Source of the DNA: Corinectria fuckeliana
Lineage: Eukaryota; Ascomycota; Sordariomycetes; Hypocreales; Nectriaceae
DNA length: 64,000 nt
NCBI GenBank assembly: GCA_019137255.1
Contig: WPDH01000273.1
Span: 1 to 64,000, forward strand
Direction of reading: 5' to 3'
The stretch's first letter is position 1, and each line of letters starts with the position of its first letter. The translations under genes were made by a program, and so were the position numbers. This document shows positions 32,869 to 41,739 of the stretch, piece by piece. The notes under the pieces are model-generated. The model searched no databases, was not told the origin of the DNA, and saw nothing but the letters and a program-made list of their open reading frames with translations.

Positions 32869-33615
32869 CTAGGTCTCAAGGCGGCCCGCGCCGCCGGTGC
32901 TGAACTTGAGATTTCCATCCTCGCTGCGCTCAAGGTCCATGTCCACGATAGCTGCCGTGAGTTGGTCTAGGTACGCGTCGTATGTCTCCGTCTCTCGAAT
33001 TCGGCATCGAACTGCGTTGGACTCGGCGTGCTGTGTCACTGCCGCCAGCGAGGAAAAAGTTTCTGTGGCAGTAAGGACATCTGGGAGTCGGTTCTTTAGA
33101 TGTCGTAGGAGTCGACGAACAGACTGGTAATCCACCAGGACAACATGGTAGCCGCCCATGCAGTCAGTAATGTTCCAAATCCTCCTCGTCGGCGGTGTTC
33201 TCGGCGGCGTCACGACCGAGGTAAGGAGTCTCTGGACCAGCGTTTGTACGCGCCTCTCCCTCTCAGCTCGCACCCAGGCCACGTACGGGAAGTGTCGACG
33301 AATAGGGGTTTGGCTCAACCTTGTGCTCCGCAAGTAGAACTGTTCCGTCCTTGGAGTCGATGATGAAGTTGTTTGTCTTGAAATGGCCCAATGTTGAGTG
33401 ACTCTCGGGGGCCCCCAATACTGAGCTACTTTCGGGGGCCCCCCAATACTAAGCCACTCTCGGGGGTCCCCAATGTTGACAGATTCGCGGAATCTGAGTC
33501 CAGTGTTGATTTTACTTGGATTGATTCCAGCGGACCAGGGACTTATCCTTGAGTTCCTCGAGGCTAACGGCTCGAGAAAGCAAAGGCTCAAGTACGCTGA
33601 GCCTTGCCGGCTCAT
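32869..33615 (-). pseudogene. probable gene remnant, minus strand, possibly the 3' part of a kinase-like gene
   Basis: The open frame is convincing from about 33270 down to the stop at 32869: IWNITDCMGGYHVVLVDYQS, RRLLRHLKNRLPDVL and CRIRETETYDAYLDQLTAAI. Its upstream part crosses a 30-bp repeat array (33385-33480). In another frame at 33290-33390 the stretch NNFIIDSKDGTVLLAEHK suggests a frameshift. The kinase-like fragment at 33905-34018 lies upstream on the same strand, so both may come from one gene. I do not recognise the C-terminal region. Confidence 0.4.
33385..33480. repeat. three-unit minisatellite of about 30 bp
   Basis: Units of the form CTCTCGGGGGYCCCCAATRY with TGAGYNA spacers occur three times. 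They sit inside the minus-strand remnant and encode a repeated GGPPKVAQYW-like peptide. Confidence 0.9.
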
Positions 33616-33904
33616 GTTCGTCGCAGGATCCGCGCTTTGTAGTGAGGGAGCGTCATGGAGAAGCTGGCAGCAGCTCTGCGATATGCGAGGCGAAGGGTAA
33701 GGCCAAGCTAGACAAACGGGTTAATTATATATAACCACTTGGGAAAAAAGACAAGTATCGTAGTTTGGATCCCGACTCTCTCCAGTCTGTTTTGCGACTC
33801 GGTCGGGAGTGTGGAAGAAATATATCAGGACTCACCTCTTCGAGGTTCCGTCATGGTGCTGGTCTCACACAGAATTGGATTGAAGACACAGCGGTGCGGG
33901 GCGC

Positions 33905-34018
33905 CGCGAGTGCATCATGTAGATTCTCGATCCAGCAAACGTTCGATCGTCGGTGACGAGATTGGCCAGACTAAAGTCGGCGGTGTATAGAGGATGTTGT
34001 CTGGTTTGACGTCTTGAG
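33905..34018 (-). pseudogene. protein kinase catalytic-loop fragment with frameshift
   Basis: Reading the minus strand from 34018, one frame gives AQDVKPDNILY and, after a one-base shift, the next gives ADFSLANLVTDDRTFAGSRIYM. These correspond to subdomains VIb (xDVKPDNIL), VII (DFx, here DFS instead of DFG) and VIII (TFxGSRxYM) of eukaryotic protein kinases. No N-lobe follows upstream: the sequence runs straight into a GTGCAGGGAGCCAGCA-type minisatellite at 34020-34105. The gene is therefore broken by a frameshift and by repeat insertion or expansion. Confidence 0.7.
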
Positions 34019-34019
34019 C

Positions 34020-34105
34020 CGTGCAGTGAGCCGTGCAGGGAGCCAGCAGGGAGCCAGCAGGGAGCCAGCAGTGAGGCCGTGCCGGTGCCGTGCCGGTGCT
34101 GTTGC
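34020..34105. repeat. minisatellite at the broken edge of the kinase-like fragment
   Basis: Units GCCGTGCAGTGA, then GGGAGCCAGCA three times, then GTGCCGTGCCG repeats. The array abuts the kinase catalytic-loop fragment. Confidence 0.9.
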
Positions 34106-34929
34106 TGTGTGTCGGTCTGGGCTGGAGTGGGATGGCTAAGAGAGGTAACTCTTTGCAGGGCTTTGGGCTGGGGACTGGACTGGACCGGGCATCACAGCAT
34201 CACAGCATCGACCCCGGTCTGGGCTGGACTGGGCTGCGAAATACCCGACCCCAGGCGCACGGATTCTCTGCCACAGTTAGCATCGCCTTTTGCCATGACT
34301 GGGAAACCCACTCATCTCGTTGTTTCCCTTGTTTCCGAACAAAATAATACGTCTGCTTTGGAGCATCGGCTTTTGTGGACAAGAGAGGGAGAACAAAGGG
34401 GGGGATAGGGGACAGGTAGAGTAAGGAGAACGAGCAAGGAGAGAACGAACTGCCATGTTGATGAGAACAACGACAAAAGTCCAGAGAATCGAAGAAGCCA
34501 TGCGGCTGCGTCTAGTCGCGCGTTTGGGAGTCCATGATTCCCATCCAAGTACTTACCTCACTACTAGGCAACCATACTTGGCTGTGTCACCTTGGCTGTG
34601 TCACCTTGGCTGTGTGTAGCACAGATGCTGGAGCCTGAGGCCTCGACCCCTCAACAGAAATGTCTTCTGTGTCGCCCTCGTCGCCGTGAACCCCTCACTC
34701 ACCTCTGCTGTCGTCGTCGTCGTCGTCGCTGTCCACCTCCCATTTACCATCATAGGTGTTGCCGTGGCCCTGCTGCTGAGTTTGTCTGTCGGATCAGCTG
34801 CTCCTTAGCTTCAGTAGACCAAGCGCCTTACCGGTAACCACATGCCAAGTTGTGAATCGTTCTGGAGTCATTTGCTCTATACGTACAACTTGCACAGACC
34901 GACGCTGCCGCCCGTCAGCACCACTCGAC
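34106..34929. other. intergenic, no supported gene
   Basis: A CATCACAG repeat (34190-34206), GGACTGGACTGG-like patches and three CTTGGCTGTGTCAC units at 34579-34616 are visible. Open frames here are short. Confidence 0.35.
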
Positions 34930-35484
34930 ATGTTCATCAACTACACACCTGCTTCCTTTGAGAGCGGTTCGACAGACAATCCGGGCATTTACATACCTTC
35001 CACCCCCCCGAACACGTCGACAACCAATGCAGGCGGTTCGTACAGGGAAATTCCACCCGTCAACGCCTTCCTTGCCGTGTATTGGCCGGCTGAAGGAAAT
35101 ACCTTCGAGTGGGCCTTTGCAACCTTTCAAACTGAATGGAACGTGTACCGTGCCCTTCAGTACCAAACAACTCGCCGCTGGGTCCGCTGGGTCCCATGGC
35201 ATGCTCAAACGGACCCAGACACGATGCCCAGATTCCACCACATGGAACCATTGGCCATGGTAAACGGAGACTTGTCGGCCGTGCTTCATCAGTGGATTCA
35301 GCAGCTTCCGGTGCCTGGACACGTCGAGGGCTGGACTGATCAGCATTACATCATCGATATCTGGTTCATGATGTGGTCTCGGGGAATGATTACTCAAGAA
35401 AAGTTTGAGGAGAAGTTGGAGAAAATGTCTGAGTGGTTTGGTCCAAACGTTGCGGTTGTGTGGGTACCTGGAGCAAGGATCTGA
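34930..35484 (+). CDS. hypothetical protein, single exon, 184 residues
   Basis: One uninterrupted frame ends in TGA at 35482-35484. The ATG at 34930 (MFINYTPASFES) was preferred to an in-frame ATG 78 bases upstream because the sequence between is Arg/Cys-rich. The first 45 residues are Pro/Thr/Ser-rich and disordered-looking. A compact Trp-rich domain follows: AFLAVYWPAEGNTFEWAFA, WVRWVPWHAQTDPDTMPRF, YIIDIWFMMWSRGMITQEKF and EWFGPNVAVVW. The layout (a short strand with a Trp motif, then a C-terminal helix after a Trp) recalls small uncharacterised fungal proteins, but I cannot assign a family. No signal peptide. Confidence 0.65.
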   Translation: MFINYTPASFESGSTDNPGIYIPSTPPNTSTTNAGGSYREIPPVNAFLAVYWPAEGNTFEWAFATFQTEWNVYRALQYQTTRRWVRWVPWHAQTDPDTMPRFHHMEPLAMVNGDLSAVLHQWIQQLPVPGHVEGWTDQHYIIDIWFMMWSRGMITQEKFEEKLEKMSEWFGPNVAVVWVPGARI

Positions 35485-36553
35485 AGCAGGGACCTGAAGC
35501 AGGGACGGAGTAGGCGAGGGGCTCGGTTTGGAGTCTGAGGGGCTTAAGAAAAGCATTCCTGAAATCTTGGGTTCTGTCGAGGTCGTTTCCATCATGTCGT
35601 AAACTGTGAAAACGTCAGTAAATTCGTGCATGATCCCCGATGGGCCATTGTCATCCAGCCCATTCTACTTACCTACCTAGCCAACATTGCCAACCGACAC
35701 GAGAACCATGCATACATGCCGCAAGTATCGGGTGGTGTCGAGGCTTGTGGCTCTTCGAGACGAGGGGTCCGCAGGATGGCAACGGCAAAGGCAAGGGAGG
35801 GCAAGGGTAGTGAAACAATCACTCACGTAGGTGTCGCCCGAGGTCAAGACACGCTGTGACGACGATGGTGGTGGTGGTGGTGGTGGTGGCTGCATTCCCC
35901 CCTCCTCCCCCAGCATTCGCCGATACGTCCGGCAACCCGAGCAAGATGAGCCTTTCGACGCCGGGAAACGCTCATCTCAAATGCCGGCCTGAAACAGTCA
36001 AAAGCACCGACGCCCCATTGCGAAACTGTACGAAGCTCGTTCCAGCCCGCCAGCCTCGACGAGGAGAAACAGGCGAGGGATGGGGGGCGGCGCTCCGATG
36101 GAATGGCGCCACATGAAGACGGGCATTTGGACAAGATGAACGGGGGAGAGGAGGTGGAGGAGGAGTCGAGGACAGAGGACTAACCGGCTGTTCTAGTCCA
36201 ATGCCACGGTCGACGCAGACGATTCTGCAGCGTAGTCGTCTCCCGTAATGCGTGACGTGATCACAAGAGGTGTAAGAAGCAAGTTGACTTCGGCAAAGCT
36301 TCCTAAGAAGAAGGGAAAGGGGAGAACCTTCCATAACCCCAGGGATGCACCAAAGGGGGTTCCTTCCGCACTGGCAACTTGCCTTGCACCCCCCCCCCCT
36401 CCCGCTTCACCAGATTTTTCAAGCAGCGTGACTCTCAGGCACATGCCGTCGTCGACCTGTTCGTCATTCGCCCAACTGCCTGGGGTTGCACCGAAATGAC
36501 GAATGTTACAGCGGCCGGTCTGAACAAGGATTGATTGTCTACCTGCGAATTAA
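35485..36553. other. intergenic, no supported gene
   Basis: A (GGT)n run lies at about 35867-35890 and a poly-C run near 36390. Open frames are short and biased. Confidence 0.35.
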
Positions 36554-37071
36554 ATGCCACTCTACCACTTTTCTTCGCGCTTCAGGATGGGACTGCAACA
36601 CACACATACCGTAGCCGACACGTACAAATTCGTCGGAAAAAAAGTACGTAAAGCGCCGAACCGTTGGAAGATTGGCTCATGCCAGACAGACCGGGCGGCG
36701 GCGCTCAAATTAGGTCGAGGAAACATGCATGCCTGCGCCGGGGTGATGTGGAGCTTCTACCTCGGCCAAGCCTTTGCACACTCCAAGGTACAGGTAAGGT
36801 ACCCAGGCTCTGGACTTGTCAGCTATAACACTCATGAGTTTGTACAGTGCAACCTGTGGCTACTCACCCGCATGGACGGCCACCTCCCTTTGAAAAATCT
36901 GTCAGTTCATTCGACTCAAGTCTCACAAGTGCCCCATTTTATCGAGGGCTTGCTTGGTATGGGGTCGATGCCATGGTGAGATTTGGCTGTGCACTAAAAT
37001 TAGATAGGAAGACTTTTCTAAAAAAGTTCCTTCAGTTTGAGTACGAAAGGGATCTCGAGACAGAAGAATGA
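36554..37071 (+). CDS. putative two-exon hypothetical protein
   Basis: Preferred model: 36554-36798 and 36906-37071 (411 nt, 136 residues), with donor GTACCC and acceptor CTGTCAG. The first exon reads YKFVGKKVRKAPNRWKIGS and HACAGVMWSFYLGQAFAHSK. The second reads FYRGLAWYGVDAMVRFGCAL and ends KFLQFEYERDLETEE. An alternative splice (GTAAGG donor at 36794, acceptor before 36848) keeps the frame but yields a less natural tail ending at 36979. It converges on the F-box gene, whose stop is 185 bp away. No family recognised. Confidence 0.4.
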
Positions 37072-37255
37072 ATCTTCGGGAGGACAACGGCCGCCAACCG
37101 AGGGTGAGGACGAGAAAGAGGGAGAAAGACGGATTGGAAGGAGTGGAAGGAAGGAGAAAAAAGAAAAAGTGTGGATGCGAATGTGCGGAGGATGAAGATA
37201 TGCATATTTTGGAAGGCAATGAGCGATTGAGTGCCTCCAAAGGGCTTGAAGAGTA

Positions 37256-39690
37256 TTATATTCCACTACTTGAGGGAATATACGCTACACCCAGACTCTG
37301 GAAGGCCAGACCGTATTTCTAGGAGGAACCACATGTTAGCCATGTTGGGACTCGGCAACTCAATGCTTGACTTACCAGCATCGCAAAAAGTCCAACAATG
37401 GTTCCTTCGACCGGCCGCAACGTTTCGGTATAAAATTGGCCTATGATCGAGGTAGAGTCGGGCGGGATTTGAATGCTTCTGCCAAGGCTCGTGTAAAACT
37501 TGCCAGGTTAGTGGATGTAGTGACGGTCGTTGGGGCGAGCGAATAATTACGGTCAAGGCGAAAGGGGAGCGGGAAAATTCATACGTGGCATCGATACCAC
37601 ATATCCTTTCTCCGTTGCGGGAGTCGATTGAAATGCGATGGCGTTGACGCTCGGAAGGGTCGGAATCTGAACCTGAGACTTGACCAAGCACCATGTATTG
37701 GGAGCCATTTGTAGGGCCATGGTATTGGAACTCGATGGCACAGACATGAGTATGGTTAGCGTAATTGCCGAGGGCAGAATGTTCGCTAATCCAAACATCA
37801 ATGTGGGTGAGATACGGGAGGAGTTGCCCATCCCTCCCGCCAAATAAAAACATTGAGTAGGGGACGCATCTCGAAAACCGCCTGTCCTGGACGCCCAATA
37901 GCCGCAGGCTAGGATCTGGCAGAGCAGGGTACCAGAGGGCAGACTCACCTAAATGAGCGTCGTTCTGCTTTTGGTTGTCCCTTGCTTCAGTCTCGTGGCT
38001 AGGGCCGTGAACAGAGATGGACACCATTTTTAGAGCCTGACTCTGTCATTAATTGCTTGCGCGACAAGGCAACAGAATCGAGAGTACTTACGTCGAATCC
38101 TCCCTTGACAGCCTGGATGACTTCAGCTTGACCGTTCCTGGAGTGTATGCAAGAGATGGATTTCTTTGAAACAGCCTCGTGGTCTCCAACCCAGGAAGAC
38201 GGCAGCCCTTTGGCGGAGAGCACGCGAAGCCCACGGATGCCTCGAGCATCCATTGCGACATGAAACCCCACGAATGAGTCTGACAATTCTGGGCAGTCGT
38301 CCCAAGCAAAGGCGATTTCGTGCTGAGGATGACGATACCCAAGCTGAATGGCATTTCCGTTGCTTTGCGTAAGTCGAAGGCCAGAAACGTAACTCTTGCC
38401 GTTGAGCCTCACGAGTGATGCGTAGGCCCTGGATGTAAGTCCCTTGATGGTGACGATGGAATCATACAGCGACCTTGATCCCGCGGAGAAGACGGAAGTT
38501 CCAGGGCAAATAGCAGAGCGTGCGGTGTGCCATTTTCGCTTATCAGCGGTCGCGTCAATGTTGAAAAAGGACTTGCAGTGAGATCCGTCACAGAGAGGGG
38601 CCTCCAATCTCAAGGCAACCAAGTTTCTCAACTGAAGCGCCAAAGCCCAGACGCGCTGCCTGTTTTTCATGGCTGGGAGACTCGGCAAGACCCGAGCCTG
38701 GTCATAGACAGATCTCCATCGCCCCTTTGCCGTTTGGCAGCCGACCAATTCGAAAATGTGGTCAAATTCCCGACCAGGCAAGAATCTTGAAGACCAAAAT
38801 GCATCTGGAAGCTTGAGATTGGCTATGGACTTGGAAGCTAGGCGCAGATTTGCCACGTCGCTTGATTTCGATCGGACGAGGATGTCAACGAGGAGTTCGG
38901 GTGGCAAGCGGCCAAGCGGGTCGCTGTTGATTGAGGTTATGATGTTGAGTTGTTGATGGGGTGTGTGTGGGTCGCTGTTGGTCGAGGCCATCATGTTGAG
39001 TTGTTGATGGGGTTTGTGTCTTGTCGCCGAGTTCCCATCTGCATTGGGGGACATGAGACGATGCAGATGGGGAATATGCATTGGGTCACATCTGTGAGGG
39101 CCGTCTGGTAGCTCATCTCCCTGAAGAATCGCCTCTTCGCCGGGAAACAGCTTCTCAATGTCAACGTCGTGGCTGACGAGACCATGGTAATTGTGACCCC
39201 AGTTGCACACTCCTCGCTGTATGGGCTGTGATCTGCAGAGATCAAAGAGGGCCTGGACAGTGCTTTGGTTTCGGAAGCGAGTGTCTGCAGCGCACAGGAG
39301 ATGCCAGCATCCGTCATGAAGCGCAAACCCCCAGAGTGGCTGAGGTATAATGAGCGGATCTAGAAGATACTCTCCACCCAAGGCAGATCTCATGAGACCA
39401 ATCTGCACCCAGCCATGGTCCATGGTGGACTCAGACACGTCCACGTTGATGGACTGGTCAAGGGGAACGACGTCTTCGAACTGTTGCCTTCTCCCGACAC
39501 CAGAAACACGTGCGGCGCCCCAGTCTTGGAGTACTGTGTACACTAAACGGCATCAATGAAAGGTCCAGGAGGGGTTCCAGGCATGTTCCAGCTACTCACA
39601 GACTCTGAACTGACCCATCCATTCTGGCAGGTGCGCAGACTCGTCAATGGAGGCGCCACACAAGAAGCATGAGACTGGTCTGATGGGCAT
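37256..39690 (-). CDS. F-box domain protein of a fungal-specific family
   Basis: Probable substrate receptor of an SCF ubiquitin ligase. Exons are 39600-39690, 38092-39542, 37551-38042, 37376-37498 and 37256-37318 (2220 nt, 739 residues). The N-terminus has the CFLCGASI...WMGQFRVLYT...RVSGVGRR motif that opens many fungal F-box proteins. The F-box is at about residues 238-285 (LGRLPPELLVDILVRSKSSD, then LRLASKSIANL). The C-terminal region has ALWYPALPDPSLRL, SMFLFGGRDG, DVWISEHSALGNY and ends GLAFQSLGVAYIPSS, as in family members. Just before the F-box a 48-bp duplication encodes PHQQLNMMASTNSD and PHQQLNIITSINSD. All four introns have GT-AG ends and keep the frame. No stop or frameshift; likely functional. 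Confidence 0.88.
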
Positions 39691-40365
39691 TTGGGGTGGA
39701 CTCAATGCAGCGTATCGGTTGGTTGAATGGTGAATGGTGAAGATGGTGTGGGAGAGCCTAGGTTGCTGGGGGGGAGGACGATGGCTGGGGACACGGTGGA
39801 CACAGTGGCGAGCGCGGCGGCGGAAGGTGGTATGGGTGATGGAGAGGGGGAGGAACGGCACAGTCTACAATCTTAGGTACTATTGATGTGACTGCGTGTA
39901 TTGTGTAACTGTACTAAGCTAGGAAAAGGGGGCGGAACGGTGAGTCCCCAAGGGGATCGCCGTTGTCGCTAGATGCCTAGCATCTAAGGCAGAAATGTGG
40001 ACGGTGCCCGATAGCGGGCCTGACTAGTGGTCCTACCACCAACAGGTACATGTCATTGCACGTCCGTCCAGACAGTGGGGCGGTGGGGGGAAGGTGGGGC
40101 AGATGGACGCTGGTTGGCCTCTGGGCACCTGATTACATAGCACTGATAGCAGCATGATAGCGCTGTAGCTGAGCCCGTGTCACTGGTCGGTGTCGCTGGT
40201 CGGTGTCAGTCACGGTTGGTCTCACTGCCTGTTCTGGCTTCAACCACGACACCCAAAATGAACGCGACATTACTACAACATTTTCTAGAGACATGTTCCC
40301 AACCGGAGCGTACAGTCTAGACACTGTCCGAGGGCCTGGCCTAACCTCTTGTCAAGTGCAGAGCC
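39691..40365. other. intergenic between two minus-strand genes
   Basis: Contains the promoter of the F-box gene. A (GGTCGGTGTC)2 repeat lies near 40180-40207. No gene is supported. Confidence 0.45.
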
Positions 40366-41739
40366 TCAGTCCACAAAGCTGTTTTCAATAAACCCCAGCT
40401 GTTCCCTGTTCAGGTACTGCAACCGACCCTCCAGATGGCCCAACTCTTCAAGCGCGCTACCCAGCCGTTGCCTCTCCACATCCTCGCATTCATTCTCGTC
40501 GACAATGTTTTCATCTCCCTGCCGAGACACAGCTGGGGCATCCTCTACCGACAACACCACGCCGTCGTCCGTCATGCTCTCATCCTCCATGCTCTCGTCC
40601 TCCTTGCTCTCGTCCTCCTGAGAGGACGGCGACGTCACGCGCCAGGGCGTCAAGACCCCGGGTATCGAAGACGGACCATGTGACGGCACCGCCTTGGAGC
40701 TGTCGTCGCTGGGTCCGTCTGGTTTGCATCGCGCGCCGGCTTGCTCCGAGGCTGCAACCGTCGAGGGCCTTGGGGTGGCCGTGTGCGAGGAGTCTGGCTG
40801 TGCATGGTACCCGCTGTCGTAGCTAGCCTCGTTGTATGGGTAGATGGGATGCGGCGAACCGTCAAGGCTGGGATAACTGGGCAGGGATTGGAACCACGCC
40901 CAGTTCCAGGGAATGTTGTTCTGCCGCATGTACTGGTCTAGTTCGTACTGGATAAGTTCGCGCTGCATAAGTTCGTGCTGGGTAAGCAGTTCGTGCTGGG
41001 GGGACATTCCGTGCTGGGTGGGCATTCCGTACTGAATGCCATCGTCGTGCAGCATGGGCATTCCATACTGGATGGACGCGTCGTGCTGGATGGACACTTC
41101 GTGCTGGATGGGCGTTCCATGTAGCATGGGCATTCCATGCGTGGGCATCTCGTCTGTGGGCATCTGGTGCTGGATGGGCAACCCGTGTATGGGCATCTCG
41201 TTCTCGATGGGCAGCCCGTGTATGGGTATCTCGTGTGTGAGCATCCCGTGGATGGGCATCCCGTGCTGGATGGGCATCTCGTGCTGAATGGGCCGGGGCT
41301 GGATGGGCCGGTGCTGAATGGGCTCTTCGTGCTGGATGGGCGTTCCATGTAGCATAGGCATTCCAAGGGTGCGCATCTCGTCTGTGGACAATCCGTGCGG
41401 CGTGGGCGTCTCCTGCAGCATGGACGTCTCCTGCATGATGGGTTGCGGGTTCTGAGATGCGTGCAGAGACTGCGCGGCAAAGGGTTGGTTCATTTCCCCA
41501 TGCTCCGTGGGGCCACCCGCAACTGCTTGGTCTGTGGTGGTCATGGTAGAGTGGGTTGTCGTACCGAGATCCGAAGGCTCCATGTAAGTGGTGGAGTCTG
41601 GGGAGTCCGGGGCTGGAGAGCTGCGAGGTGTAGGATAGTCCTCCCCCATATACATGTTGCTCGTGCTCAACGTCGACACCTTCTGACTCGGTGGTGGTCC
41701 GGGTGTGGTGCGTGTTGGGAGATGGTGTAGCACTACCAT
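40366..41739 (-). CDS. Met-Pro-Ile/His repeat protein, 457 residues
   Basis: The frame is open from 41739 to a TGA at 40366-40368. Residues about 120-275 form a degenerate repeat of 4-6 residues such as MPIQHG, MPIHGL, TPIQHE and MPTDEM, encoded by a GGGCATNCCGTG-type DNA repeat. The C-terminal 180 residues look like a normal disordered-to-helical tail: QNNIPWNWAWFQSLPSYPSL, the acidic repeat EDESKEDESMEDES, and a final helix RLGSALEELGHLEGRLQYLN. An ATG in another frame at 41774 suggests that the true 5' end may be spliced. Other frames across the repeat are also open, a side effect of the repeat. The theme resembles the 22257-23210 protein, but the units differ. Confidence 0.65.
   Translation of the reverse strand: MVVLHHLPTRTTPGPPPSQKVSTLSTSNMYMGEDYPTPRSSPAPDSPDSTTYMEPSDLGTTTHSTMTTTDQAVAGGPTEHGEMNQPFAAQSLHASQNPQPIMQETSMLQETPTPHGLSTDEMRTLGMPMLHGTPIQHEEPIQHRPIQPRPIQHEMPIQHGMPIHGMLTHEIPIHGLPIENEMPIHGLPIQHQMPTDEMPTHGMPMLHGTPIQHEVSIQHDASIQYGMPMLHDDGIQYGMPTQHGMSPQHELLTQHELMQRELIQYELDQYMRQNNIPWNWAWFQSLPSYPSLDGSPHPIYPYNEASYDSGYHAQPDSSHTATPRPSTVAASEQAGARCKPDGPSDDSSKAVPSHGPSSIPGVLTPWRVTSPSSQEDESKEDESMEDESMTDDGVVLSVEDAPAVSRQGDENIVDENECEDVERQRLGSALEELGHLEGRLQYLNREQLGFIENSFVD

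Noticed and set aside
37900..37990. A GTGAGT...CCAG intron within exon 3 of the F-box gene.
   Set aside because: Reading straight through gives ALWYPALPDPSLRL and FLFGG, which fit the family; removing it shifts the frame.
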